Source: Rhodospirillales bacterium
GTDB lineage: Bacteria > Pseudomonadota > Alphaproteobacteria > Rhodospirillales > Casp-alpha2
Length of the DNA stretch: 64,000 bases
Direction of reading: 5' to 3'
Assembly (NCBI GenBank): GCA_021775095.1
Contig: JAJFII010000084.1
Location: 34,996-98,995, forward strand
Positions within the stretch are counted from its first letter, which is position 1, and every line of letters begins with the position of its first letter. A model generated the notes under the pieces. It worked only from the letters and a program-made list of their open reading frames with translations, ran no database searches and was not told the origin of the DNA. The translations under genes and the position numbers were made by a program. Below are positions 28,476 through 38,634 of the stretch, one piece after another.

Positions 28476-29915
28476 TTAGAGGGGCAGGGTATAAGCCGTT
28501 TTGACCGTCGTATAAAACTCGGCGGCGTAACTGCCCTGCTCACGCGCACCGTAGCTGGAACCCTTGGTGCCGCCAAAGGGCACGTGATAATCGACGCCGG
28601 CAGTCGGCAGGTTGACCATCACCATCCCGGCCTGGGATTTGCGTTTAAAATCCGACGCGTATTTTAACGACGTTGTACAAATGCCGGCGGACAAACCAAA
28701 TTCCGTATCATTGGCAACGGCCAGGGCCTGGTCGTAGTCCTTGACCTTGATCACCGTGGCGACCGGTCCGAAAATCTCTTCGCGATTGATCCGCATGTCG
28801 TTGCGGGTCTCCGTAAACAGGGCGGGGGTCATGAAAAAACCGTCCGTATCGCGGCTTACCTGATCGCCGCCACAAACCAGCGTGGCCCCTTCCTTTTTAC
28901 CAATTTCGATATAGCTGAGGTTCTGATCCAATTGGCTTTGGTCGACAACCGGGCCGATGTGGGTTCCGGCTTTCAGGGCGTCGTCGATGACCAGGCCGGC
29001 AAGCCGGGTCTTTACGGCTGCAACAAACGCATCGTGGATACCGGCGGTGACAATGAACCGGGACGACGCCGTACAGCGCTGGCCGGTGGAAAAATAAGCG
29101 CCGTTGACACAGGCCTCGACGGCCACATCCAAAATCGCGTCATCGAGCACCACCATGGGGTTTTTGCCGCCCATTTCCAGTTGGAACTTGGCACCGCGGG
29201 CTGTGCAGGTGGCGGCCACATGTTTGCCGGTGGCGACCGAGCCGGTGAAACTCACGCCGTTCACGTCGGGGGAAGTTAACAGGGTCTCGCCGACCACCGA
29301 ACCGCGTCCCATGACCAGGTTAAACACACCGTCAGGCAAACCGGCCCGAGAAATAATATCGGCCAGGGCCCAACCGGATCCGGGAACCAGATCGGCGGGT
29401 TTGATGACCACACAGTTGCCGAAGGCCAGGGCCGGGGCGATTTTCCAGGCGGGAATGGCAATCGGGAAATTCCAGGGGGTAATAATGCCGATGACCCCGA
29501 GCGCTTCGCGGGTGATCTCAACGTCGATGCCCGGGCGCACGGAATCCAGCTTGTCGCCAACAATACGCAGGGCTTCACCGGCAAAAAACTTAAATACCTG
29601 GCCGGCGCGGCCGGCTTCACCAATGCCTTCAGGCAGGGTTTTGCCTTCTTCGCGCGACAATAAGGCCCCCAATTCCTCCTTGCGGGCCAAAATTTCCGTG
29701 CCGATGGCATCGAGGGCATCGAACCGCGCCTGTGGCGTTGAATGCCGCCAACCGGCGGATGCGGCTTTGGCGGCGGCTATTGCCTGGGTGACCTGAGCCG
29801 CATCGGCGCGGGCGTATTCGCCGACGACTTCAGAGGTGTTGGACGGGTTCAAGTTCTTGCCGACTTCGCTGCCGGCAACCCAGCTGCCATTGATATAATT
29901 TTGTTTTACGGACAT
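28476..29915 (-). CDS. Aldehyde dehydrogenase, 2-oxoglutarate-semialdehyde dehydrogenase type
   Basis: This NAD(P)-dependent aldehyde dehydrogenase has 479 residues, catalytic Cys281 (GQRCTASS), general base Glu247 (LEMGGKNP) and the oxyanion Asn149 (TPWNFP). The C-terminal VDYHVPFGGTKGSSYG and REQGSYAAEFYTTVKTAYT segments are typical of 2,5-dioxovalerate (ketoglutarate semialdehyde) dehydrogenases, which end the sugar-acid and hydroxyproline routes at 2-oxoglutarate. The general family is certain and the substrate is a reasoned guess. It is the last gene of a minus-strand series that starts with the TRAP transporter. Confidence 0.9.
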   Translation of the reverse strand: MSVKQNYINGSWVAGSEVGKNLNPSNTSEVVGEYARADAAQVTQAIAAAKAASAGWRHSTPQARFDALDAIGTEILARKEELGALLSREEGKTLPEGIGEAGRAGQVFKFFAGEALRIVGDKLDSVRPGIDVEITREALGVIGIITPWNFPIAIPAWKIAPALAFGNCVVIKPADLVPGSGWALADIISRAGLPDGVFNLVMGRGSVVGETLLTSPDVNGVSFTGSVATGKHVAATCTARGAKFQLEMGGKNPMVVLDDAILDVAVEACVNGAYFSTGQRCTASSRFIVTAGIHDAFVAAVKTRLAGLVIDDALKAGTHIGPVVDQSQLDQNLSYIEIGKKEGATLVCGGDQVSRDTDGFFMTPALFTETRNDMRINREEIFGPVATVIKVKDYDQALAVANDTEFGLSAGICTTSLKYASDFKRKSQAGMVMVNLPTAGVDYHVPFGGTKGSSYGAREQGSYAAEFYTTVKTAYTLPL

Positions 29916-30044
29916 GATTGATTGTTCCTGTAATTTGTAAAAATTTGTTTGCGTATGCCTATGGCAAGGATGTAGGCGGCGAAGGCCGTTCTGTCTACCG
30001 TTAAACCCGCATATTTGCTGATTAAGGGAATTATTTTACACCGT

Positions 30045-31619
30045 TTACCACTGACCGAAATAAATGCCCCTGGTTTTGTGGTTGTCGGTTCTGGCCTCAA
30101 CGGTCTCCTGAGTTGCGGTGGCGCGAATTTTTGCCGATTTAAACCAATCCGACAACCGGGTTTCCATATCGGTGCGGATCGCGGCATGGGCCTCCGATGT
30201 GCCTAAGTCGACCCGTTCTTCCGGGTCCCGTTGCAGATCAAATAACTGCGCCCGGAAACCCAAAAAGGAAATGTATTTAAAGCCCTCCGTTCGTACCATA
30301 AAAGCCCGGGTTTGCCCGGGTTTAAGCCCCAGATTGCGCCGCGCCGCCCGAAATCCGTAATCGGCTTCACTGAAAACCGCCTGCCGCCACGGCCCGACCA
30401 ACCGGTTGTGCAGCAGCGGCAACAGCGATCGACCCTCCAGCACATGGTCGTGCCGGTTTTGGCTTAAGGCATCGGTAATCGTTGGCAACAGGTCGATGGC
30501 TTCGACCAATCGATCATCGACCTGACTGCGGCTGGCATCGGCGTTGCGGCTGGGATCGATGACAATCATTGGAATGCGCACCGCACAGTCATGAAACATC
30601 TCCTTTTCCCCGAGCCAGTGATCGCCCAGGTAATCGCCATGGTCGCTGGTGAAAATGATCATCGTATCGTCAAGCCGTCCGCTATGTTCCAGAAAACCCA
30701 TCAGCCGTCCCATATGATCGTCAATTTCACTGATCAAACCCATATAGGCGGGGATCACATGGTTGCGGATTTCATCGTTGGAAAAATTGCGGCTTTCCTC
30801 GTGCTGACGAAAGGCCGCGATGACCGGATGAACATTTTGTTTTTCCTCCGGGCAACGGTTGGCGGCGACCACATCACGGCGGCCATACATGTTGTGGTAG
30901 GGGGCCGGTGCCATATAGGGCCAGTGGGGTTTGATGTAACTGAGATGCAAACACCAGGGGTGGTCGCCCAGGGCCGATATTTTTTCCATGGCGCGGTCAG
31001 TCATGTAGGCGGTTTCAGAATGATCCCGATGGACCTCGGCCGGCAAATGGGCATTTTGTAAAAACCAACCACTTTGCAGCTCGCCATCGGCGTCCCGGCC
31101 GGAGTTGGCAGCGCTGTGCCAGGGGTTATCACCGGCGTACCCGTGGTGGCGGAGGTAACCATTGTAGGCCAGATCGGGGTCAACGGAGCCATCCGGATGC
31201 AGGCCGTCGTCCCGTTCCCAGGGCTCGAAGCCACATTGGCTGGCCAGCAGGCCGGGCTCGGACCGGCGATTGACACCGAGCCGTTGCATCGCCGCCAGAT
31301 CGGCCGCCATGTGGGTTTTGCCAATCAACCCGGTTCGCAGGCCGAGATCACGCAGATAGTCGCCCATGGTGACCTCGCCAAGGGCCAGGGGAACACCGTT
31401 ATAAGTGGCGCCGTGCGAGCGCATATAACGGCCGGTATAAAACGACATGCGCGACGGCCCGCATACCGGCGCCTGACAATAGGCACGGCTGAAGTTGACG
31501 CCACGGTTTGCCATGGCGTCAATGTGCGGAGTTCGTAGGGTGGGATGGCCGTTACAGCCCAAATAATCAGCCCGCAATTGATCACACATGATAAACAGAA
31601 TATTGCGCACATTGGCCAT
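30045..31619 (-). CDS. Formylglycine-dependent sulfatase / phosphonate monoester hydrolase family
   Basis: The alkaline-phosphatase-superfamily fold is shown by metal-binding Asp13 (CDQLRAD), the formylglycine site Cys53 (PVCGPSRMSFYTGR) and the second metal motif TSDHGDYLGDH. The CGPSR form, the segment IKPHWPYMAPAPYHNMY and GLISEIDDHMGR resemble the phosphonate monoester hydrolase and choline-sulfatase branches more than classical arylsulfatases. The ATG at 31619 has AGGA 7 nt upstream and gives 524 residues. No signal peptide is evident, so it probably acts on an imported ester in the cytoplasm. It follows the TRAP permease genes in the same direction. Confidence 0.9.
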   Translation of the reverse strand: MANVRNILFIMCDQLRADYLGCNGHPTLRTPHIDAMANRGVNFSRAYCQAPVCGPSRMSFYTGRYMRSHGATYNGVPLALGEVTMGDYLRDLGLRTGLIGKTHMAADLAAMQRLGVNRRSEPGLLASQCGFEPWERDDGLHPDGSVDPDLAYNGYLRHHGYAGDNPWHSAANSGRDADGELQSGWFLQNAHLPAEVHRDHSETAYMTDRAMEKISALGDHPWCLHLSYIKPHWPYMAPAPYHNMYGRRDVVAANRCPEEKQNVHPVIAAFRQHEESRNFSNDEIRNHVIPAYMGLISEIDDHMGRLMGFLEHSGRLDDTMIIFTSDHGDYLGDHWLGEKEMFHDCAVRIPMIVIDPSRNADASRSQVDDRLVEAIDLLPTITDALSQNRHDHVLEGRSLLPLLHNRLVGPWRQAVFSEADYGFRAARRNLGLKPGQTRAFMVRTEGFKYISFLGFRAQLFDLQRDPEERVDLGTSEAHAAIRTDMETRLSDWFKSAKIRATATQETVEARTDNHKTRGIYFGQW

Positions 31620-31724
31620 GGGTATTTTCCTGTCGGTCCGACGGGGTCCGTCAGGGACCAACCTAACCCGCCTGATTTAAGCGATAAAGGGTAATTGCTG
31701 CGCCCGGCCACCGGCCGGTTCCGG

Positions 31725-33119
31725 TTAACCGGATCCCGATAACAGTTTCGGCAGCAGCAGGGCCAGGGCCGGAAAGGCCAAGATCAGGGCGATGCGAACC
31801 AGTTCGGCGGCGAAAAACGGCACCACACCCTTGAACACGGTTTTCATGGCGACGTCTTTGGCCAGGGAACTGATGATAAAAACATTGAGACCAATGGGCG
31901 GTGTGATCAGGCCCAATTCAACAACAATCAGGGCCAGGATGCCAAACCAGATTTTAAGCTGCTCCGTATTCATGGCGTAGGCGGCGGTTGCCGCGAGCAC
32001 ATCGTCGCCGCCGTTCAGTTCAATCAGGGCCGGCCAGAAAAACGGAACCACCACCAGTATCATCGACAGGGATTCCATAAAACAGCCGAGAACGATCAAC
32101 AAAATAAGCATAAGTATTAACACCAGCCAGGGGTCGATACCGCTGGTGGCCGACCAGTTGGCGAGGGCCGCGGGCAGGCCGGCGCGGGTGAAAAAACTTT
32201 TGATCACCTCGGCACCAAACAGAATAAAATAAATCATCCCGCTGGTTACCGCCGTATCAAGGATCGATTGCCGGATCCCATCCATACTCAGACCCTGGCC
32301 CGAGAAGCGCAGGACAAGGCCGTAGGCGGCAATCGCCAGAACACCGACGGCGGCGGCCGGGGTCGGGGTAAACAATCCCAGTCCCAAACCCAGAATGATC
32401 GCACCGAAAATCAGCAGAACCGGGAGCAGCCGACGGATTGCCCGGCGTCGTTGTGCCGGGGCCATGGGTTCGGCCTTCGGTGCCAGGTCCGGGCGCAGGC
32501 GGACAACCAGGGCAATCACCACCACAAAGGCGGCAACCGCCAGCAGACCCGGCAGAATCGCCGCCTGGAACATCTCGATAATGGAGGCTTCGACGATGAT
32601 CGCGTAGATCACCAGGGCCACCGACGGTGGGATCAAAATGCCCAGGGTGCCGCCCGCCGCCAAGGCACCGGTGGCCAGACTGGGGGCATAATTCATGCGT
32701 CGCAATTCCGGCAAGGCGACCCGGCCCATGGTCGAAGCGGTTGCCAGCGACGATCCACAAACCGCGCCAAATCCGGCGCAGGCGCCAATCGCCGCCATGG
32801 CGACACCGCCGCGAAACCGCCCGACGAGGGCATTGACGCCCTGAAACAAATCGCGGCTCAAATTGGCATGACTGGCCAGATAACCCATCAGAATAAACAG
32901 CGGGACAACCGACAGTTCATAGTTGGCGACAACGTTCCAAAGCAGGGTTTTAAACTGTTTTAAATAGGGGTCAAAGCGCAGGTAGGGCAGGGCCAGGCTG
33001 AGCGCGTAGTTGCCAGCAATGCCGACGCCAACCATCGCCAGACCGACCGGAACCCTGAGGATCAACAATACAAACAACCCACCGAGGCCAAGCAGACCGA
33101 TGACTTCCCGTTCAATCAT
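31725..33119 (-). CDS. dctM: TRAP transporter large permease
   Basis: This 464-residue integral membrane protein of the DctM family has many hydrophobic segments and the recognisable FGAVCGSSLATASTMGRVALPEL and GGTLGILIPPSVALVIYAI motifs. ATG 33119 was chosen because it overlaps the end of the small permease gene by 8 nt and the family begins there. With DctQ and DctP it forms an ion-gradient-driven importer for organic acids or similar compounds. Confidence 0.95.
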   Translation of the reverse strand: MIEREVIGLLGLGGLFVLLILRVPVGLAMVGVGIAGNYALSLALPYLRFDPYLKQFKTLLWNVVANYELSVVPLFILMGYLASHANLSRDLFQGVNALVGRFRGGVAMAAIGACAGFGAVCGSSLATASTMGRVALPELRRMNYAPSLATGALAAGGTLGILIPPSVALVIYAIIVEASIIEMFQAAILPGLLAVAAFVVVIALVVRLRPDLAPKAEPMAPAQRRRAIRRLLPVLLIFGAIILGLGLGLFTPTPAAAVGVLAIAAYGLVLRFSGQGLSMDGIRQSILDTAVTSGMIYFILFGAEVIKSFFTRAGLPAALANWSATSGIDPWLVLILMLILLIVLGCFMESLSMILVVVPFFWPALIELNGGDDVLAATAAYAMNTEQLKIWFGILALIVVELGLITPPIGLNVFIISSLAKDVAMKTVFKGVVPFFAAELVRIALILAFPALALLLPKLLSGSG

Positions 33120-33615
33120 GGTTTTGGCGGGTCGCCGAAAACAGCTGCCAAGCAGAAACCAGGGCCCACAGCAGCAGCGAGACAATCCCGGGCAGATAAA
33201 ACGGCCACTCCGGCCAGCCGAGAACCCGCGACAGGGCGTGGTCGGCTTTTGTTTCGAACATCCCCAGGGTCATCCAGTAGGCGAGAAACAGGGCTAGCAG
33301 GGCGGTCCCTGCCAACGACAATCGGTCGAGCAGAGATTTCAGACCACGCGGTATTTTCGAGCCGATCAAATCGACCGACATGTGGCCGTGCCGGTATTGG
33401 CAATAGGGGAAAAACATCAGGGCCGCACTGGAAACCACCAGGCGGACAAAATCTTCGAACCCGGGCAGGGCGGGAAAATGCGTGCCGAAAAGCCGGGCCA
33501 GACGATCAACGGCAAACGCGCCGACGTTGGCCGAGGTGACGCCAACAATCAAAAACAGGGCGAGGCCGCCGAGGGTTGCCCAGGCGACAACGGTCTGCTT
33601 GAGAACCATAGGCAT
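33112..33615 (-). CDS. dctQ: TRAP transporter small permease
   Basis: This 167-residue protein has four hydrophobic segments and the DctQ-type EDFVRLVVSSAALMFFPYCQYRHGHMSVDLI core. It lies between the binding-protein and large-permease genes and overlaps the latter by 8 nt, the normal TRAP arrangement. Confidence 0.92.
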   Translation of the reverse strand: MPMVLKQTVVAWATLGGLALFLIVGVTSANVGAFAVDRLARLFGTHFPALPGFEDFVRLVVSSAALMFFPYCQYRHGHMSVDLIGSKIPRGLKSLLDRLSLAGTALLALFLAYWMTLGMFETKADHALSRVLGWPEWPFYLPGIVSLLLWALVSAWQLFSATRQNHD

Positions 33616-33693
33616 TAATCCGGTCCTTCCGGGTGGCGGTTGAATAGGTTTATTCCCTGTGTAACAGGCACCACCGGTCAGGCAAAGGGTCTG

Positions 33694-34725
33694 TTATTTG
33701 CTGTGTTTGGCAATCGAAGTGCGCGCCGCCTCGACCAGGGTTTCGCCATCGATGCCGAGTTTTTTTGCCGCATCGACCCATCGGTCAACGACCTGTAAGC
33801 CACGCCGATCAAAAGTCGCTTTGGCGTGCGGGTCCAGGGCAATGATCTGACTGTTGTCCGATGCCGCCTGCAGCCGGATGCCGGCGGCTTCGTTGTTGTC
33901 CCAGACCTTGCCAATGGGCCCGGCCCAGGCTTTCCCTGAATTGTCGTCGATCACCTTTTTTAAGTCGTCCGGCAAGGCTTGGTAACGGTCTTTGTTCATG
34001 GCAAACATAAATACCGATGTGCCGAAGCGTGAGTTGTCGGCACCCTCGATGGAATATCGGGTCAGTTGCTGGAGTTTAAACGGCGGGAAAATCTCGAACG
34101 GCACCAAAGCCCCGTCGACGGTTCCTTTGGAAAGCGCCTGGGGTAATGCCGGCAGGGGCATGCCAACGGGTTCCGCCCCCCAGGCCTGGATCATCCAGGC
34201 ACCGGTTCTCGACGGCGTCCGCAGTTTCAGGCCCTTAACATCGTCAACCGATCTGACGGCCTTTGCGACCGTGTGCAGGGCGTTGCCCGCATGGACGTGA
34301 ATCAGGATCGGATGCACGTCCTTATAGTCGGCGGCAATCTGCGCAAAATTTTCCTGAATGGCCAGGTTGGTGGCTTCGGCGCTGCCGCCGTGGACCGTTG
34401 GCAGCTCGAAAACTTCGGAGCGCGGGAAAACCCCGGGCGTATAGCCGGGCAGGGTCCAGACAATGTCGGCAACGCCGTCGCGAACCTGACGGTACAGTTC
34501 CGGCGGTTTGCCGCCCATCGACATGGACGGGAAAACTTCAATTTTAATGCGGCCCTTTGATTGGGTCTCCACCTGACGCGCCCAGGGTTCCAGGAACTTC
34601 ACCTGGGTCGGGGTTTTTGGGCTGAGGAAATGGTGCAGGGTCAGGGTGACTTCAGCCGCCGGGGCCGAGGTGATACAAATGGCGGCACCCAGCAGGCCCA
34701 TGGCGATGCGGTAAAAGGATTTCAT
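33694..34725 (-). CDS. dctP: TRAP transporter substrate-binding protein (DctP family)
   Basis: A signal peptide ends at about residue 24 (SAPAAE). The mature protein has the DctP features: LHHFLSPKTPTQVKFLEPWA near the start, PPELYRQVRDGVADIVWTLPGYTP, and a conserved Arg in KLRTPSRTGAW that usually binds the substrate carboxylate. The 343-residue length fits. It is the first gene of the TRAP-sulfatase-aldehyde dehydrogenase series, so the imported compound may be an acid ester further processed by those enzymes. Confidence 0.93.
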   Translation of the reverse strand: MKSFYRIAMGLLGAAICITSAPAAEVTLTLHHFLSPKTPTQVKFLEPWARQVETQSKGRIKIEVFPSMSMGGKPPELYRQVRDGVADIVWTLPGYTPGVFPRSEVFELPTVHGGSAEATNLAIQENFAQIAADYKDVHPILIHVHAGNALHTVAKAVRSVDDVKGLKLRTPSRTGAWMIQAWGAEPVGMPLPALPQALSKGTVDGALVPFEIFPPFKLQQLTRYSIEGADNSRFGTSVFMFAMNKDRYQALPDDLKKVIDDNSGKAWAGPIGKVWDNNEAAGIRLQAASDNSQIIALDPHAKATFDRRGLQVVDRWVDAAKKLGIDGETLVEAARTSIAKHSK

Positions 34726-34945
34726 GATACCTCCTCTGACGGGTTTGCGCTTGCCCCGTAAGGCGCTGATCGTCGCGCCAGCGGCAATAGATACTGCAAT
34801 AAATCAATTGCTGGCAAAGGCAATAGAAAACCCGGTTGGTGTTTTGCGACGCTTTGTCATGGAACCGAAAAGCCCTTTTGGTGGTCCGTCCGCGGACCAC
34901 CAAAGGAGCCTTGGTAAATCCCGCTGATCGGGTTAAGACGTTTCC

Positions 34946-35377
34946 ATGGGAACTCAAAACGCGCGCCGCGAATATGAACGCAGGATCAATCAGGCGATTG
35001 ATTTTATGGGTGCCCACCTGGCGGATAATCCGTCGCTGGATGAAATTGCCGCCGCCGCGTGTTTTTCGAAATTCCATTTCCATCGGTTGTTTCAGGCCCA
35101 TGTGGGTGAAACCGTCCTGGAGTTCACCCGCCGCCTGCGGCTGGATGGCGATGTTCAGCAACAATATGTCCCGGCGGGGCGTTACGCAGTGCATCAGTTC
35201 GAAGCGGTCAACAATGACTTTCAAGAAGGCTGGGATGTCCTGGTCCGGGACTGGTTGCCGTCCAGTGGATATCAACCGGCCGATGGTCCGGCCTATGAGA
35301 CAATTATAAAAAGCGGTGCCCATGACCCGGAGGGGCGGTGGACCGTTGAGATCCATCTGCCGGTAAAACCGCTCTAA
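34946..35377 (+). pseudogene. AraC/GyrI-type regulator remnant with internal in-frame deletion
   Basis: The first 70 residues are the start of an AraC-type DNA-binding domain (YERRINQAIDFMGAHL, LDEIAAAACFSKFHFHRLFQAHVGET). Immediately after RRLRLDGDVQQQYV the sequence changes to the C-terminal half of a GyrI-like ligand domain (PAGRYAVHQF, WLPSSGYQPADGPAYE, VEIHLPVK). Full-length members have about 280-300 residues; this one has 143. The second helix-turn-helix and the first half of the GyrI domain are missing, with the fusion near 35,145-35,160. It is probably non-functional. It lies in the gap between the convergent dctP and dnaE2 regions. Confidence 0.7.
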
Positions 35378-35397
35378 AAAACCCGTTTGCGACGGCT

Positions 35398-38300
35398 CTA
35401 ATGAAAATCCCGGCTCGGGAACAGCCGCCGGGCGGTGTCGCGGGGGTGGCCGCGCTGGGCCGGCAGCACCGAGGTGTACGGGTTCCGTCGTTGTTGCGGC
35501 TGCCACGTCTGATGATCGGGTAAGGGGCTGTCGGGGACCGTGCCGGCGGCCAGTTCGTCGAGCATCCAGGAATGGTTTTCCAAACGTTCGACAATCACAT
35601 GGGTGACGATGCCCTGGCGTTGCAGGCGGCCCTGGACTTTCATCAGCCGGGCGGTGAAGACGTCCCGCCGGTGACGCTCGAAGACATCGGACCAGATCAC
35701 CAGATTGGCCGTTCCGGTTTCGTCCTCCAGGGTCACAAAGACCACGCCGCGGGCGGTCCCCGGGCGCTGGCGGGCGAGCACCAGACCGGCCAGATGGACC
35801 CGTTTGCCATCGCGGATCGTCAGCAGGTCGCGGTTTTGTATGAGCCCGGACAGGTGCGGTCGCAGGGGTTCCATGGGATGGGCTTTTAAGGACAACCGGT
35901 GGCTTGAATAATCGGCAACCACTTCTTCGCCCAGGGTCATTTGCGGGAGTTCGACAGGGGCCTCCGGGCCCTGGTCAAATTCGCCCATGGCATCAAACAG
36001 CGGCAGCGGTTTGTCGCCGCCAAGGCTTTTGACCTTCCACAGGGCTTGGCGCCGGTTAAAACCCAAGGACTGAAAAGCGTCGGCCCGGGCCAGCACATTC
36101 AGCGGCCGGCGGCTGACCCCGGCCCGGCGCCAGATATCGAAGGGGTCCTGATAACCGTTACCACGGGCGGCGACGACCCATTCGCCATCGTCTGCCGACA
36201 ACCCTTTGATCATCCGCAGGCCCAACCGCAGGGCATACCCATCTTTGTGGGATTCCAAGGTGCAGTCCCATTCCGAGGCGTTGACGTCAGCCGGCAGGAC
36301 GGGCACCCCGTGGTTGCAGGCATCCTGAACGATCTGTGCCGGGGCGTAAAAACCCATGGGTTGTGAGTTGAGCAGGGCGCAGGCAAAGGCCGCCGGGTAA
36401 TGGCACTTCATCCAGGCCGAGACATAAACCAACAGGGCAAAACTGGCGGCATGGCTTTCCGGAAATCCGTATTCGCCAAAACCCTCGATTTGTTTAAAAC
36501 AGCGTTCCGAAAATTCCAGGGCGTAGCCGTTTTTAGTCATGCCGTTGATAAATTTTTCGCGCAGGGAGCTGATCGTTCCGGCGTTGCGGAAGGTTGCCAT
36601 GGAGCGCCGCAACTGGTCGGATTCAGCTGGCGTAAAACCGGCACCGACGATGGCAATCTGCATGGCCTGTTCCTGAAACAACGGCACACCCAGGGTTTTC
36701 TCCAGGACCTGGCGCAGGCCTTCAGAGGGGTAACTGACCTCCTCTTCCCGGTTGCGGCGGCGCAAATAGGGATGCACCATATCGCCCTGGATCGGGCCGG
36801 GGCGGACGATCGCCACTTCGATCACCAGATCATAAAAACAGCGTGGTTTCATGCGCGGTAAAAATGACAGCTGGGCCCGGCTTTCCACCTGAAACACACC
36901 GATGGCGTCGGCTTCGCATAACATGTCATAGGTCGCCCGGTCGCTTTGCGGGATCGTCGCCATGCTATAGGTCCGCCCGTAATAACCGCGGATCATATCA
37001 AAACATTTGCGAATGCAACTGAGCATGCCCAGGGACAACACATCGATTTTTAAGATACCCAGGGCGTCCAGGTCATCCTTGTCCCACTGGACAACCGTGC
37101 GGTCCTCCATGGCAGCGTTTTCAATGGGCACGACCGCATCCAGACGGCCACGGGTGATCACCAGACCGCCCACATGCTGGCCCAGGTGGCGTGGGAATCC
37201 CCGGATCTGGCGGGTCAGCACAAGGGTTTGTTGCAAACGCCGGTCGTCCGGATCGAGGCCGATCTCGAGCAGCGATTGGCGGGCCGGGCTGTCTTCATCG
37301 ATCCAGCCAAAGGACTGCGACGCCAGCATGGTGATGGTATCTTCGCTCAGCCCCATGGCTTTGCCGACATCACGGATCGCGCCGCGGGTCCGGTATTTGC
37401 TGACAACGGCGGTCATGCCGGCCCGGTGGCGACCGTATTTTTTATAGACGTATTGAATGACTTCTTCGCGCCGTTCGTGTTCGAAGTCGACATCGATATC
37501 GGGCGGTTCGCCCCGTTCGGCGGAAATGAACCGCTCAAACAACAGATTGGACTGGACCGGATCAATGCTGGTGATACCCAACATATAACAAACGGCGGAA
37601 TTGGCCGCCGAACCCCGCCCCTGGCACAGGATGTCGAGACTGCGGGCAAATTTGACCAGATCGTAAACGGTCAGGAAATAGGGGGCAAAGGCCAGTTGGT
37701 CGATCAACTGCAGTTCGTGCTCCAGCATGGTTCGGGTTTTTTCCGTGAGCCCGCCCGGGTAGCGCTGTTTGGCCCCGGCCCAAACCAGTTTTTCCAGGGT
37801 AACCTGGGTGCTGACCCCGGGTTCGGCGATTTCGTCGGGATATTCGTACGCCAGTACATCCAGGGAAAAGGAGCAGGCCTCGACAATCTCTAAGGTGGTG
37901 GCCAGGGCGTTCGGGTGATCGCCGAATAAGGCGGCCATTTCGGCCGGACTTTTGAGGTGCCGTTCGGCGTTGCGCTGGGTCAGCAGACCGGCATTGTCGA
38001 TGGTGGTTTTTTCGCGGATGCACGACAACACATCGGCCAGAGCGCGGCGTTTCGGGCTGTGCATGAGCACGTCATTGGTGGCCAGCAGGGAGATGCCCAC
38101 AGACCGGGCACAAGCCGCCAGGCTGGCAATGTGTCTGTCATCAAGGCCGTTCAGCAAATGGCTGGCGGCCAGGTACAGGCGCCCGGGGAAGGCATCGCGC
38201 AGGGTGGTGAGCTGAAAATCAAAGGCCTCGCTCAGGGGTTCCGGCGCCAAAGCGATCAGGCGCAGGCCCTGGCCCCAATCGAGGATGTCCTGTTGAAAAA

Positions 38301-38634
38301 GTGTGCACTGGCCCTTTTCCGCCCGCCGCCGACCGAGCGTGATCAGTTGCGACAAACGCCCATAGGCGGCGCGGTCTTCCGGGTAAACAATCAGGCTGGC
38401 ACCGTCCTGCAAATCGAGACGGGCCCCGACCAGCAGGCGCATCTGGTGTTGTTTGGCCGCCTTGTGGGCGCGGACAATGCCGGCCAGGGTGTTGGGGTCG
38501 GCAATGCCAAGGGCCGCCAGGCCTAAGGTTTTGGCCTGTACGATCAGCTCTTCCGCATGGCTGGCCCCGTGCAGGAATGAAAAATTACTGACCGCCTGTA
38601 ATTCCGCATAGGCCGGTGGCTGTATGGGCGGCAT
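35398..38634 (-). CDS. dnaE2: Error-prone DNA polymerase DnaE2
   Basis: This is the translesion polymerase of the SOS mutasome. The 1078-residue protein starts with the PHP domain (FSFLHGASHAEELI near residue 20). It continues with the C-family polymerase core (GRGSAANSAVCYMLGIT, then PPDIDVDFEHERREEVIQYVYKKYGR with the catalytic Asp pair) and ends with an OB-fold region (VHLAGLVLARQRPGTARG). ATG 38634 was chosen because it overlaps the imuB TGA by one base (TGATG) and gives the family N-terminus. Expression should follow the LexA box upstream of imuA. Confidence 0.96.
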   Translation of the reverse strand: MPPIQPPAYAELQAVSNFSFLHGASHAEELIVQAKTLGLAALGIADPNTLAGIVRAHKAAKQHQMRLLVGARLDLQDGASLIVYPEDRAAYGRLSQLITLGRRRAEKGQCTLFQQDILDWGQGLRLIALAPEPLSEAFDFQLTTLRDAFPGRLYLAASHLLNGLDDRHIASLAACARSVGISLLATNDVLMHSPKRRALADVLSCIREKTTIDNAGLLTQRNAERHLKSPAEMAALFGDHPNALATTLEIVEACSFSLDVLAYEYPDEIAEPGVSTQVTLEKLVWAGAKQRYPGGLTEKTRTMLEHELQLIDQLAFAPYFLTVYDLVKFARSLDILCQGRGSAANSAVCYMLGITSIDPVQSNLLFERFISAERGEPPDIDVDFEHERREEVIQYVYKKYGRHRAGMTAVVSKYRTRGAIRDVGKAMGLSEDTITMLASQSFGWIDEDSPARQSLLEIGLDPDDRRLQQTLVLTRQIRGFPRHLGQHVGGLVITRGRLDAVVPIENAAMEDRTVVQWDKDDLDALGILKIDVLSLGMLSCIRKCFDMIRGYYGRTYSMATIPQSDRATYDMLCEADAIGVFQVESRAQLSFLPRMKPRCFYDLVIEVAIVRPGPIQGDMVHPYLRRRNREEEVSYPSEGLRQVLEKTLGVPLFQEQAMQIAIVGAGFTPAESDQLRRSMATFRNAGTISSLREKFINGMTKNGYALEFSERCFKQIEGFGEYGFPESHAASFALLVYVSAWMKCHYPAAFACALLNSQPMGFYAPAQIVQDACNHGVPVLPADVNASEWDCTLESHKDGYALRLGLRMIKGLSADDGEWVVAARGNGYQDPFDIWRRAGVSRRPLNVLARADAFQSLGFNRRQALWKVKSLGGDKPLPLFDAMGEFDQGPEAPVELPQMTLGEEVVADYSSHRLSLKAHPMEPLRPHLSGLIQNRDLLTIRDGKRVHLAGLVLARQRPGTARGVVFVTLEDETGTANLVIWSDVFERHRRDVFTARLMKVQGRLQRQGIVTHVIVERLENHSWMLDELAAGTVPDSPLPDHQTWQPQQRRNPYTSVLPAQRGHPRDTARRLFPSRDFH

